Assembly (NCBI RefSeq): GCF_024435355.1
Contig: NZ_JAMJWG010000003.1
Coordinates: 620,001 to 684,000, forward strand
Direction: 5' to 3'
Source of the DNA: Streptomyces odontomachi
Lineage (GTDB): Bacteria > Actinomycetota > Actinomycetes > Streptomycetales > Streptomycetaceae
Length of the DNA stretch: 64,000 nucleotides
Within the stretch, counting starts at the first letter, position 1; every line of letters starts with the position of its first letter. A program made the position numbers and the translations under genes. The notes under the pieces are model-generated. The model had not been told where the DNA came from and searched no databases. It was given only the letters and a program-made list of their open reading frames with translations. This document shows positions 42,735-51,288 of the stretch, piece by piece.

Positions 42735-43450
42735 TCTAGCAGGCCGGTGACCACGGTGCGGAAGAGCGTGCTGCTGGGGATGTCGGCCACCGACTTCCTG
42801 AACACCGGTCGGCGGGAGCCGTGCCGTTCGATGGTCAGCCAGCCCTCGGACACCCGCATGGTCAGCCCCGCCCACGGCACCGGGCGGCGCATGCCACGCC
42901 GGAGGCCGGTGCGGCTGACCCGGACGGAACCGAACGCGACGCTCTCGCCCCGGTCGAGCGACGCCAGCGCAGCGGGGAGCCGGGCCCTGGCGACCTCGGC
43001 ACACGCGGCCTTGCCGAACTCGAAGTAGCGGTGGCACTGCACCGACGCGCTCCCGGGCACCGGGCCGGGCGGCGGGGGCTGCTGTGCACGCGGGCCGGCC
43101 TGATGGGCGCCGGCGATCTTCACCCGCGCGCCGTCCCGCCGGGTGAGGGCGAACGTGAACCGGGTCTGCTGGTAGCGACGCGCACCCCCGGTCGTCAGGT
43201 AGACGTCCGAGACGGACTCGCGGGTCTCGGTGATCATGTCCCACCGGAACGCCTGGGGCTGCCTGGCGTGGTCCTGGCGCACCAGCCCGTCCCGGAACGC
43301 GTACACCCGGTGGATCGTGCTCGGCGAGATGCCACGGGTCGCGAAGACGTGCGGCGGGTCGTCGAGGTGCGCGGCCCTGGCGACCTGGGCGGCCTCAGGG
43401 GTGAACTGCTGCCACGGCCCGTCTTCCCCGAGCACCACGAGTTCCGGCAC
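42725..43450 (-). CDS. Hypothetical protein, possibly DUF6585-like
   Basis: This 241-residue cytoplasmic protein has GTG 43450 with GGGAGGG seven bases upstream. The N-terminal half (STIHRVYAFRDGLVRQDHARQPQAFRWDMITETRESVSDVYLT) resembles the strand pattern of PH-like DUF6585 proteins, which read a generic fold rather than a catalytic site. The C-terminal half repeats the pattern (VAFGSVRVSRTGLRRGMRRPVPWAGLTMRVSEGWLTIE). A Pro/Gln linker separates the halves. No signal, membrane segment or catalytic motif is visible, and the neighbours give no functional hint. Confidence 0.6.
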   Translation of the reverse strand: MPELVVLGEDGPWQQFTPEAAQVARAAHLDDPPHVFATRGISPSTIHRVYAFRDGLVRQDHARQPQAFRWDMITETRESVSDVYLTTGGARRYQQTRFTFALTRRDGARVKIAGAHQAGPRAQQPPPPGPVPGSASVQCHRYFEFGKAACAEVARARLPAALASLDRGESVAFGSVRVSRTGLRRGMRRPVPWAGLTMRVSEGWLTIERHGSRRPVFRKSVADIPSSTLFRTVVTGLLDGS

Positions 43451-43571
43451 GTCGAGTCCCTCCCACCACTCCGGTCGCTCCCGTCGCTTCCGCTGCCTGG
43501 GACGCGTCCGTCCGGTCGGCGGGTTCCGCCGACCGGGCTTCGGAGAGGGCCCGCACCGCCGTGCTACGGCG

Positions 43572-44402
43572 TCACGGGGTGATCGCGAATTTCCTGAGGA
43601 TGGTGCGGGCGAGGTCCATGTCGCCCTCCATCTTGATCCGGTCCCGCGCCCCGTCCGCGTCGTACGCGGTGCGGCCGCAGGCCAGCCGGGCGAACGTCTC
43701 CCAGTCGAGGCTGATGGTGACGACGGGGCCCAACGAGGGGGAGCTGTCGATGGTGCCGTGGCCGTCGGCGTCGATGCGGACGGTGCGCAGGAACTCCACG
43801 GGGCCGCTCACGTCGAAGACGACCGCCGAGTTCGCCGGCGCCTTCGCCTTGTTGGCGACGACCCGGGGCAGCGCCCACAGCAGCAGGTCACGGGTGACGT
43901 AGGCGCCGGGCGAGTCGAGGTTGCCCGGCTTGCCGAGCACCGTGCGCAGGTCCTGCTCGTGCACCCAGACGTCGAACGCCCGCCGGCACAGCGAGTTCTC
44001 CAGCGTGTCCTCGGTGCTCAGCGGGCCGCGGACCATGGTCTGCGGGTCACGCGACTCGTTCCGCAGCTGCCGGGAGCGGCGGATGATCGTGTACTCCAGC
44101 TCGGCCGTCATCTCGGGCGCCGTGTGGTGCCGGCGCACGTCGACCTGCATCTCCATGTACCGCTGGTGATCCGTCTTCACGTGGTACAGGTCCCGCGGCA
44201 GGGTGTGGATCGGCCGCGGATCGCCCAGCGCTTCGCAGTCGAGACCGATGACGTGGGAGACGATGTCCCGCACCGACCAGCCGGGGCAGGGCGTGGGCTT
44301 GTTCCACTCCCGTTCCGACAGCGGCTGAACCAGTTCGCTTATCGCTTCCACGGAGTGGGTCCAGGCATCGGCGTAGGTCTGAAGGCTGGGATGGAGACTC
44401 AC
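43572..44402 (-). CDS. Maleylpyruvate isomerase N-terminal/DinB-like protein (TIGR03083-type)
   Basis: The 276-residue protein shows the mycothiol-dependent DinB-like start: YADAWTHSVEAISELVQPLSEREWNKPTPCPGWSVRDIVSHVIGLDCEAL with the WSVRDIVSHV metal-His region, then FDVWVHEQDLRTVLG with another His. A C-terminal SCP-2-like segment follows (VVTISLDWETFARLACGRTAYDADGARDRIKMEGDMDLARTIL). Relatives are mycothiol-dependent isomerases or transferases; specific activity is unknown. GTG 44402 has GAGGGG just upstream. It is divergent from the amidohydrolase gene across 228 bp. Confidence 0.85.
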   Translation of the reverse strand: MSLHPSLQTYADAWTHSVEAISELVQPLSEREWNKPTPCPGWSVRDIVSHVIGLDCEALGDPRPIHTLPRDLYHVKTDHQRYMEMQVDVRRHHTAPEMTAELEYTIIRRSRQLRNESRDPQTMVRGPLSTEDTLENSLCRRAFDVWVHEQDLRTVLGKPGNLDSPGAYVTRDLLLWALPRVVANKAKAPANSAVVFDVSGPVEFLRTVRIDADGHGTIDSSPSLGPVVTISLDWETFARLACGRTAYDADGARDRIKMEGDMDLARTILRKFAITP

Positions 44403-44630
44403 GAGACCCCTCGGGCGGTTGTTGCTTGCATCGGTGTGACGGGTGGTCAGGGCGTCGGCCCCTGGTGGTGCTGGGAGTGCTGAGCATGCGGGGGTGACGT
44501 CCTGCATGGCTGGTGAGGGTCCGGGGAATGCCCCCGGAAAGGCACAGTACGCTGCCGGGAGGGACCCCGGCAGTCCTTTGGGACGATGGTATGCCGGTAT
44601 GCACGGCTCGACAGCCAGGACGGTGGTAGT

Positions 44631-45476
44631 GTGCGCGCCTCTCTGATCCAGATCGATGTAGACGAGGACGAATCGGTCGAGGCCCGCCGGCAGCGCGCGG
44701 TGTCCCTGGTGCAGGACGCGGCGGCGCTCGGTTCCGACCTCGTCGTCCTCCCCGAGCTGTGGACCTGCGGCGCCTTCGCCTACGAAGCGTTCGACACCGA
44801 GTCCGAGCCGCTGCGCGGGCGCACCTGCGAGGTGATGGCCAAGGCGGCGAGCGACGCCGGCGTCTGGCTGCACGCCGGGTCGATCCCGGAGCTGGGTCCG
44901 GCGGACCCCGGCGCCGCGGGCTCCGGCACCGCGGGCTCCGGCACCGGGGAGACCCTCTACAACACCTCCCTCGTCTTCACCCCCACCGGCGAACTCGCCG
45001 CGTCCTACCGCAAGATCCACCGCTTCGGCTTCGACAAGGGCGAGGCGACCCTGATGGGCGCCGGCTCCGAGCTGGTCACCCTGCCGCTCGCGGAGACCAC
45101 GGTGGGCATCGCCACCTGCTACGACCTCAGGTTCCCCGAGATGTTCCGGGGGCTGGTCGACGAGGGGGCGCAAGTCCTGGTGATCCCCGCCGGCTGGCCG
45201 GAGCGCCGCCGCGCCCACTGGACCCTGCTGGCGCAGGCCCGCGCCGTCGAGAACCAGGCGTACGTCCTGGCCTGCGGCACCGCCGGCACCCACGCGGGCG
45301 TCCCGCAGGCCGGGCACAGCATCGCCGTGGACCCGTGGGGCGAGGTGCTCGCCGAGGCCGGCCCCGGCGAGGAGATCCTGACGGTGGACCTCGACCCGGC
45401 GAAGGTCGGCGAGACCCGCGAGCGCTTCCCGGTCCTCAAGGACCGCGTCCTGGGGCTGACGCCACCGCGGCGGTGA
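44631..45476 (+). CDS. Carbon-nitrogen hydrolase (nitrilase superfamily amidase)
   Basis: The 281-residue protein has the full Glu-Lys-Cys triad of the nitrilase superfamily: Glu in LVVLPELW, Lys in YRKIHRFGF and Cys in GIATCYDLRFPE. The C-terminal GHSIAVDPWGEVLAEAG is typical of omega-amidase/NIT-like members. It hydrolyses a small amide in the cytoplasm; YRKIHRFGFDKGE suggests an omega-amidase-like or deaminated-glutathione amidase-like enzyme. A short Gly/Ser/Ala duplication (GAAGSGTAGSGTG) sits in a surface loop near residue 90. GTG 44631 is the chosen start; ribosome-binding site weak. Confidence 0.88.
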   Translation: MRASLIQIDVDEDESVEARRQRAVSLVQDAAALGSDLVVLPELWTCGAFAYEAFDTESEPLRGRTCEVMAKAASDAGVWLHAGSIPELGPADPGAAGSGTAGSGTGETLYNTSLVFTPTGELAASYRKIHRFGFDKGEATLMGAGSELVTLPLAETTVGIATCYDLRFPEMFRGLVDEGAQVLVIPAGWPERRRAHWTLLAQARAVENQAYVLACGTAGTHAGVPQAGHSIAVDPWGEVLAEAGPGEEILTVDLDPAKVGETRERFPVLKDRVLGLTPPRR

Positions 45477-45790
45477 GCACGGCGCGGCGGTGACTCCCTG
45501 GGGGTGGGCGGCCGGTGACTCCCTGGAGGCGTGCGGCGGTGGCCCTCTGAAGGGGGTTCGGGTGTCGGCCAGGGGGCCAGGGGCGGCCGGCGGGTGCCCC
45601 GGCACGGGCGCCCCGAAATCCGCCTGGTTCGTTCGTTGTTCGTTCCGTTTCCCTTTCGTTCCGTCACGGGTATGCCGTGAATTGGTCACAGTGCCGAGCG
45701 CGGCGGCGTCGACCTCGAGCGTGCGTGCCACTATTTCGACAGACGAAAGCGGTTTCGACCCATCTGTGCACCACCCTGGGGGCGGGCGAC
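45477..45790. other. 314-bp intergenic region before the WXG100 toxin locus
   Basis: No gene is supported. A pyrimidine-rich TTCGTTCGTTGTTCGTTCCG stretch (about 45628-45660) and the hairpin CACGG-GTATG-CCGTG (45665-45679) are the only structures I see. The promoter of the locus is expected in 45680-45760. Confidence 0.5.
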
Positions 45791-46192
45791 ATGGGCAAGG
45801 GAAACGGCAAGAATCTCAACGTCAGCCAGCACCAGCTGACCAAGCTTGCGGATGATCTCGGTCGTATGGAACGGGACCTGCACAAGAAGATCCGCCATCT
45901 CGACCAGCTGGTGGAGGCCGCGGAAGTGGGCTGGAAGAGCCCAGCGGCCACCGTGTACCGCGAGCTCCAGCGCAGCGTGAACCGCGATGCCCTGCGGATC
46001 AGGGAGATGCTGCTCGCCATCCAGCAGGCGGTCCGGCTGGGCCGGGACGGCTTCAGCGCCCAGGACCTGGAGATCATGCTGCGCATCAAGCGGCTGGAGG
46101 CCACGCCCGAGGGCGAACGGGAGATCCTCGCCCTTGCCGACGAAGCGCCGGCGCCGCCCCAGGATCCCCGGAGCCGGCTCGACGCCTACTGA
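45791..46192 (+). CDS. WXG100-like small helical protein of a type VII secretion toxin locus
   Basis: This 133-residue helical hairpin protein begins with basic MGKGNGK, then LNVSQHQLTKLADDLGRMERDLHKKIRHLDQLVEAAEVGWKSPAATVYRELQRSVNRDALRIREMLLAIQQAVRLG, with WKS at the turn in place of strict WxG. The helix-turn-helix layout and the adjacent WXG100 gene and toxin support an ESX/T7SS substrate or partner role. A 35-residue acidic tail follows. ATG 45791 has GGGGGCGGG upstream. Confidence 0.75.
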   Translation: MGKGNGKNLNVSQHQLTKLADDLGRMERDLHKKIRHLDQLVEAAEVGWKSPAATVYRELQRSVNRDALRIREMLLAIQQAVRLGRDGFSAQDLEIMLRIKRLEATPEGEREILALADEAPAPPQDPRSRLDAY

Positions 46193-46247
46193 CGGCACCG
46201 GTGGTCCACCGACCCGATCGACCCGCACGGTTTCGAGGGGGACCCAC

Positions 46248-46550
46248 ATGGCGGACGACGGCAACCTGGACATCGACATCGGCACCCTGCACCACCTGTC
46301 GGAACAACTCGAGCTCATCCTCAAGGACCTCAACCGCCAGCTGGAAGACCTCTTCACGCGCACCGAGAAGGTCGTGCTCAGCTGGGAGGGCGAGGCGCGC
46401 GACACCTGCGTGGACCACCTGGACCGCTGGGACCTCGCCATGCAGGACATGGAGGGCGCCCAGCGCTGGCTGCACCAGATGGTCACGACCGGGCACCTCA
46501 ACTACGCCGCGGCCCACCGGGCGGTGCTGCGCGGCTGGGGAGCGGTCTGA
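46248..46550 (+). CDS. WXG100-family protein
   Basis: The 100-residue product has the WXG100 hairpin: DIDIGTLHHLSEQLELILKDLNRQLEDLFTRTEKVVLSWEGEARDTCVDHLDRWDLAMQDMEGAQRWLHQM. The turn motif WEG is a proper WxG. ATG 46248 has GAGGGGGA upstream. It probably dimerises with the preceding WKS protein as a targeting pair that escorts the downstream toxin through a type VII secretion system encoded elsewhere. Its TGA overlaps the toxin ATG by one base. Confidence 0.85.
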   Translation: MADDGNLDIDIGTLHHLSEQLELILKDLNRQLEDLFTRTEKVVLSWEGEARDTCVDHLDRWDLAMQDMEGAQRWLHQMVTTGHLNYAAAHRAVLRGWGAV

Positions 46551-48439
46551 TGTCGACACCGCCCAGCCCGACGCCGACCCACACCCCGAGCCCGACGCAC
46601 ACCCCGAGTCCGACGCACACGCCGAGCCCCACGCACACCCCGACGCCGACGCAGACGCCGACGCAGACGCCCACCCAGTCCCCGAGCCAGTCGCCTTCGC
46701 AGTCCCCGTCGCAATCGCCCCCTCCCCCTTCGACGCCCCCGGGAGGAGGGCCGGCGAAGCCGGCGCACGACCCCAGGCGCAGCGACGGGAGCTTCGCCGT
46801 CGAACCCGAGCACGTGCACTACGTGTCGCGACAGATCGCCTACGCGCAGGGTGAGTACAACAAGCACGCCGTGAACCTGATCAACGACCTGAACGACCGG
46901 CATCCGTGCGGCGGTGGCGGCGACGCGGCAGGGGAGTTCAGCAAGAAGTACAACCAGGTCGGTCGGTACGCCTTCGCCTTGTGGGCCGCCAGCGTGGAGA
47001 GCATCGGCGGCGTGGCGATCGGCCTGAACCGCACGGCCAACAACTACGCCGCCGCCGAGCACGCCACCGATCCCAAGAAGAAGGGCCCGGCGCCCAAGGT
47101 GGCTCCGCCCGACGTCATAGAGAAGGCGCCCAAGTACCCGACGCTGGAGCACGTGGAGCACGGTTTCAACAGCGACGACGGTCTGGACTGGCACGACTTC
47201 GTCGATGGCCACGACGAGTTGGAACTGCTGCTGGCGGAAATCCTCTTCGAGAAGTTCAAGGGTTTCGAGCGGCTGGTGGCGAACTTACCCCTCGTCGACT
47301 CCGGCGCGATGCGCGACGAGGCCCAGCGCTGGCAGCAGGCGGCCCGGGACGTTCAGACCATGGGGTCGGGCTTCGACGGTGCGGTCTCGTACATCACGGA
47401 CGACAAGAACGGTGAATGGCAGCAGGCCATGCACACGTTCTGTAGAAGCGTCTGGGGCACCACGGCATGGGGCCATGAGCGCTACAGCGCCGCACGCGGC
47501 GGGAACATGGCGTGGGGGCACACCGGAAGCCAGGCCGCAAGCGGCGACAAGCCCATCATGGAAACGCAGAAGAACGCCGCCAACGGCATGGCCACCGCCT
47601 GCACGCAGTGGGCCCAGGCGGGGGACGACGTCCGGGGCGCGCTGAAGCACATCTTCTGGGAGGCGCTCAAGAAGACCGTCAAATCGCTCGGGAAAGAGAT
47701 CCTCGTCGACCTGGCGTTGGAGGGCGGGAACATCAGGGCGCTGGTGGCGACCGTGGCCGCGGAGGCGGTGGTCACCTTCCTGGCCAGCGTCGACCAGGAA
47801 GCCCTGAACAAGGCCATGGGCGACTACGAGGGCAAGGCGACCGCAGCGGCCAAGGGTTTGATGAAGTACGAGGAGGACTTGGTCATAGGGGCGCGCAGGG
47901 CCCCGAAGTTCCAGGCGGAGGAGGCCCGCGCCGAGGGGTTCGGGGCACGGTCGCTCAGTGATTTCAAGGCGCCCTTCTACACCGTCCCCGGGGACGATCC
48001 CGGGAAGCACAAGTACCCTGTCGACCTCGCGAACCAGGAAGGATACGAGGTCGATGACAAGGGAGGGACCACACACACCCTGGACAAGCATGTGGGTCAG
48101 ACCGATGTGCAACTCGTCGAGCGCATGCGCGACGAAAGAAGAGAGAACGCGTCCTCCTACCAGAGCCTCGCCAAGGCGCAGGAATATACCCAAAAAGTGC
48201 TGGACGCGCCTGAGAACCAAGCGAAGATTGCCCAGTGGTTGAACAGCGACAAGCGCAAGGACAATGACTGGTCGCCTGCCTTTTCCCTGAACTTCGGCAA
48301 CGAAGTCACCGGCCGCAGTGTGAACAGCAGAGTCCTCCCGCCTCAAGTGACGGAAACGCACGTCGCGAAGGTCACGCTCGTGTACCGGTCGGATCTTCAC
48401 CCGCCGTATGTCGTGGGAACTTCTTACCCGTCCAATTGA
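46550..48439 (+). CDS. Type VII secretion-linked polymorphic toxin with C-terminal CdiA-CT RNase A-like domain
   Basis: This 629-residue protein has a (PTHTPS)n/(TQTP)n/(SQSP)n low-complexity N-terminus (about residues 3-65), then a long helical region with WXG-like features (YVSRQIAYAQGEYNKHAVNLINDLNDRHPCGGGGDAAGEF) and a middle helical module. The last roughly 115 residues match the bacterial RNase A toxin domain: HTLDKHVGQTD, ASSYQSLAKAQEYTQKVL, IAQWLNSDK and VVGTSYPSN. The His plus the C-terminal T-x-Y are the expected catalytic residues of the CdiA-CT RNase A family. The toxin tip is visibly AT-richer, with AGA and AAA codons, a sign of module exchange. It should degrade RNA of competitor or sibling cells. 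Confidence 0.85.
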   Translation: MSTPPSPTPTHTPSPTHTPSPTHTPSPTHTPTPTQTPTQTPTQSPSQSPSQSPSQSPPPPSTPPGGGPAKPAHDPRRSDGSFAVEPEHVHYVSRQIAYAQGEYNKHAVNLINDLNDRHPCGGGGDAAGEFSKKYNQVGRYAFALWAASVESIGGVAIGLNRTANNYAAAEHATDPKKKGPAPKVAPPDVIEKAPKYPTLEHVEHGFNSDDGLDWHDFVDGHDELELLLAEILFEKFKGFERLVANLPLVDSGAMRDEAQRWQQAARDVQTMGSGFDGAVSYITDDKNGEWQQAMHTFCRSVWGTTAWGHERYSAARGGNMAWGHTGSQAASGDKPIMETQKNAANGMATACTQWAQAGDDVRGALKHIFWEALKKTVKSLGKEILVDLALEGGNIRALVATVAAEAVVTFLASVDQEALNKAMGDYEGKATAAAKGLMKYEEDLVIGARRAPKFQAEEARAEGFGARSLSDFKAPFYTVPGDDPGKHKYPVDLANQEGYEVDDKGGTTHTLDKHVGQTDVQLVERMRDERRENASSYQSLAKAQEYTQKVLDAPENQAKIAQWLNSDKRKDNDWSPAFSLNFGNEVTGRSVNSRVLPPQVTETHVAKVTLVYRSDLHPPYVVGTSYPSN

Positions 48440-48475
48440 GTACCAGTGAATCGCCTCACAGTTCAGGGGAAATCC

Positions 48476-49198
48476 ATGTCGGGGAGCCTGGCGGAATTCT
48501 TCTACCACGATCCCATCTATGAGCTGGTTCAGGTGCTCGGCCGCGCTCCGGCGGGGCCTCATGACCCCCAGCCGGAGCCCGTCGAATGGGAAGTGCTGCG
48601 CTACCGGCGGCTCATGGACCTGTACATGGCCTACTCCGCCTTCCGGCAGCGGCCGGATTCCGTGGCCGCACAACTGGACTACGTCGCACGGACCTTCGAC
48701 CCCGACTGCCTGGCGGCCTGCACGCCGGATGTGCGGTACGTGTGGGAGCGGGCGGCCCGCGTACACGGCGGCAGCGTTCCCGAGCTGCTCGCCACGCTGG
48801 CGGACCTGATGCGCCTGGCCGGTACCGGGCCCGCACCCGACTACGACGAGATCCCGCTGGCCCGCTGGGAAGCCGAGCAGCGGTATCCGAACCTCTGCAA
48901 GGTGCGCGACTACGTGGACGACGCCTCCCACCTGGAGACGGCGGAAGCGGTCCGGACCGCCGTCCTCATGGGCCACCCTGCCTCATGTGACGAGGCGGTA
49001 CCGCCGCTGGCGTCCCAGGGCATGGAAGCGCTCGCCCTCTGCAAGCAACACCGGAAATTCCGAAAGCGCATGGAGACTTTCATGAACTTGACATCCGATG
49101 CGCTCGCTCTGATCGTCGACACCGCTTGCGAGCACATGAAGGCCGAGCACCGGACCGGGTCGGCGACCGCTCACCGCACCCAGCCGCGGACCCGATGA
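48476..49198 (+). CDS. Candidate immunity protein for the RNase A-like toxin
   Basis: The 240-residue cytoplasmic protein directly follows the toxin, which is where cognate immunity genes lie. I recognise no family. It is helical and acidic at the front (FFYHDPIYELVQVLGRAP), with a middle part (YMAYSAFRQRPDSVAAQLDYVARTFDPDC) and several Cys. ATG 48476 has AGGGGA six bases upstream; GTG 48446 would add ten residues. Immunity function is inferred from position only. Confidence 0.55.
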   Translation: MSGSLAEFFYHDPIYELVQVLGRAPAGPHDPQPEPVEWEVLRYRRLMDLYMAYSAFRQRPDSVAAQLDYVARTFDPDCLAACTPDVRYVWERAARVHGGSVPELLATLADLMRLAGTGPAPDYDEIPLARWEAEQRYPNLCKVRDYVDDASHLETAEAVRTAVLMGHPASCDEAVPPLASQGMEALALCKQHRKFRKRMETFMNLTSDALALIVDTACEHMKAEHRTGSATAHRTQPRTR

Positions 49199-49269
49199 CA
49201 GCCGGCCGCCGCTCGCCGGGGCTCCTTGCCGCACGACCTCCCAGACCCGCCTCGTGATAGGCACCCACC

Positions 49270-49569
49270 ATGAAGACCCGCACCTCCACCTACCCCGACC
49301 GGGAGACCGCCCAGTGGGCCACCCAGCAGGTGGTGACCCGCAACGAGCAGGTCATCCACCGCTGGCTGGCGCAGGGCACCCGGGACCGGCTGACCATCGA
49401 GGCCGCCTGGCCGTCCCGGGACGAACCCGTCGGGCGCGTGCTGCTCCAGGCGATGCTGCTGGCCGGGCGCGGGGCCGTGGACGTCCGCGCGGCGCGCGTG
49501 ATCCTCAGGCGCGACGCGGACAGCCCGAACGGGTTCCGCGTGCACGCCACGTTCCCGATCTTCCTGTAG
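49270..49569 (+). CDS. Truncated orphan RNase A-like toxin module
   Basis: The 99 residues align with the C-terminal two-thirds of the toxin tip encoded at 46550-48439: TYPDRETAQWATQQVVTRNEQVIHRWLAQG corresponds to SYQSLAKAQEYTQKVLDAPENQAKIAQWLN. The VGRVLL and VRAARVILRRD strands follow. The N-terminal HTLxxHVG segment with the catalytic His is missing, and the T-x-Y near the end is ATF, so it is probably inactive. It sits before a CdiI_2-like immunity gene, the expected order for a displaced toxin cassette. ATG 49270 starts right after the module boundary; ribosome-binding site weak. Alternatively it is a small regulatory decoy. Confidence 0.7.
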   Translation: MKTRTSTYPDRETAQWATQQVVTRNEQVIHRWLAQGTRDRLTIEAAWPSRDEPVGRVLLQAMLLAGRGAVDVRAARVILRRDADSPNGFRVHATFPIFL

Positions 49570-49596
49570 AGCGCTCGGCCAAGGAGACCGCGACCC

Positions 49597-50301
49597 ATGC
49601 CGTTGAAGCCGCTGGAGCACGACCGCAAGTACGGCGAGCTGGACCAGGTGCTCCGCGCCTACCTCGGACAGCGCGCCGACGACACCGACGAGCAGCGCAG
49701 CGCGGCGCTCACCGCCTACCTGCGTCACACCTGGCACAGCCGCCCCTGGGCCCTGGCCGTCGCCGAGCGCCAGCTGCGCGACCTCGCGGACAACCCGCCC
49801 GGCCGGCTCCGGCTGCGCCTCGGCGAGTACTACGCCGTCCCCGACGTCGGCCTGACCGGTACCGAGCTCCAGGAGTGGTTCGTCAGGCTCGCCGACCACA
49901 TCAAGCAGAGCGTCACCGACGGCGACGTCCCGCCGCCCGCCACGCCCGCGACCCACTGGGAGTGGCAGGCCCGGTTCCCCGAGTTGGCGCAGCTGCTGGG
50001 CGGCTGGTTCTCGCAGGACATGAGCGACGAGTTCGACGATCACGAAGCCGCCCTCGCGGACTACCTGGCCACCAGCGCCGCCACGCTGGTCGCCCGCGCC
50101 GTGGGCGAGGCGCACGAGCTGCTGGCCCTCGGCCTCGACGAGAGCCGCCTCGGGCTCGCCACCGCGGAACTGGGCATGGAGGTCGACCCGCCCGCCGACC
50201 ACGGCCCGGAGGGCTGGCTCGTCCTGCTCGCCCAGACGCTCGCCGCCGGCCCGGCGGATGCGGTGGACCCCGCGGACGGCCCCGCGGAACCGCAGGGGTG
50301 A
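49597..50301 (+). CDS. CdiI_2-like immunity protein
   Basis: The 234-residue protein shows two related halves. The first begins LEHDRKYGELDQVLRAYLGQRADDTDEQRSAALTAYL. The second contains FPELAQLLGGWFSQDMSDEFDDHEAALADYL, close to the FPEL..LLGGYFHQDW pattern of contact-dependent inhibition immunity proteins that pair with RNase A-like toxins. AAGGAGA lies nine bases before ATG 49597. It immediately follows the orphan toxin module and probably retains protective function against the corresponding toxin family. A fusion or internal duplication of two immunity domains is suggested. Confidence 0.72.
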   Translation: MPLKPLEHDRKYGELDQVLRAYLGQRADDTDEQRSAALTAYLRHTWHSRPWALAVAERQLRDLADNPPGRLRLRLGEYYAVPDVGLTGTELQEWFVRLADHIKQSVTDGDVPPPATPATHWEWQARFPELAQLLGGWFSQDMSDEFDDHEAALADYLATSAATLVARAVGEAHELLALGLDESRLGLATAELGMEVDPPADHGPEGWLVLLAQTLAAGPADAVDPADGPAEPQG

Positions 50302-50382
50302 GCCCGGCCGCCGCGCCCGGTCCATCCCGGCGTGGTGAAATCCGGATGCGGCGCGTCCGGTCCGCTCAGTACCGTCCCGCCC

Positions 50383-51243
50383 ATGGCGCACACGGAAACC
50401 GGACCGGCACCGAAGGCAGACCCCGCCCCCGCCCCGGACTGGCTGAGGACCAACCGCGCGAACTGGGACGCCCGGGTTCCCGTGCACGCCGCCAGCGAGC
50501 TCTACGACCTGGCGGGGTTCCGGGCCGGGCGCTCCACGCTGCGCGCGCTCGACCTCGACGAGGTCGGCGACGTCACCGGCAGGCGCCTGCTGCACCTCCA
50601 GTGCCACATGGGCCAGGACACCCTGTCCTGGGCACGCCGCGGGGCACACGTCACCGGCCTGGACTTCTCCGCCCCGGCGATCCGGACCGCCCGCGCGCTG
50701 GCCGAGGACACCGGTCTCGCGGACCGTGCGCGTTTCGTGGTCTCCGATGTCTACGCGGCGCCCCAGGCCCTGGACGGGCAGCGCTTCGACATCGTCGTCA
50801 CCGGCGTCGGCGCGCTCGTCTGGCTGCCCGACCTCCCCCGCTGGGCGCAGATCGTGGTGTCCCTCCTGGCCGACGGCGGATTCCTCCATCTGGCGGAGTT
50901 CCATCCGTTCACCGACGTCCTCGACGAGGACGGCAGCACCGTGGCGTACGACTACTTCGGGGACGCCCAGGGCGCCCGCTACGACTCTCCGTACACGTAC
51001 ACCGACGGCCCGCCGCTCGCCGAGCCCGTCCACGTCGAGTGGCAGCACTCACTGGGCGAGGTGATCACCTCGCTGGCCGCGGCCGGGCTGCGCATCGAGT
51101 TCCTGCACGAGTACCCGACCACGCTCTTCCGGCGCTTCCCGGTACTGGAGGGGAGCGCCGACGGCACCGGCGGGGGGGCCTTTCCCCCCGGTGCCCCGCA
51201 GATCCCGCTGATGTACTCGCTGCGGGCACGCCGGACCCCCTGA
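50383..51243 (+). CDS. Class I SAM-dependent methyltransferase
   Basis: The 286-residue enzyme has WLRTNRANWDARVPVHAASELYDLAGF, the SAM motif LLHLQCHMGQDTLSWARRGAHVTGLDFSAPAI, then FVVSDVYAAPQAL and FDIVVTGVGALVWLPDLPRW. C-terminal residues include YSLRARRTP. The pattern is that of the broadly conserved actinobacterial YcgJ/UbiE-like methyltransferases with an LQCHMGQDTL signature. Substrate unknown. ATG 50383 has no clear ribosome-binding site; a leaderless transcript is possible. A run of G (51174-51190) lies near the end. Confidence 0.86.
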   Translation: MAHTETGPAPKADPAPAPDWLRTNRANWDARVPVHAASELYDLAGFRAGRSTLRALDLDEVGDVTGRRLLHLQCHMGQDTLSWARRGAHVTGLDFSAPAIRTARALAEDTGLADRARFVVSDVYAAPQALDGQRFDIVVTGVGALVWLPDLPRWAQIVVSLLADGGFLHLAEFHPFTDVLDEDGSTVAYDYFGDAQGARYDSPYTYTDGPPLAEPVHVEWQHSLGEVITSLAAAGLRIEFLHEYPTTLFRRFPVLEGSADGTGGGAFPPGAPQIPLMYSLRARRTP

Positions 51244-51288
51244 CGTCGGGCGGGCGCTGCGGTGGACGCCGGGGGCGCGGCGAGGTCG

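Noticed and set aside
49270..49569. The 99-residue ORF as an active toxin
   Set aside because: The catalytic His segment is missing and the T-x-Y position reads ATF; it is better read as a remnant.
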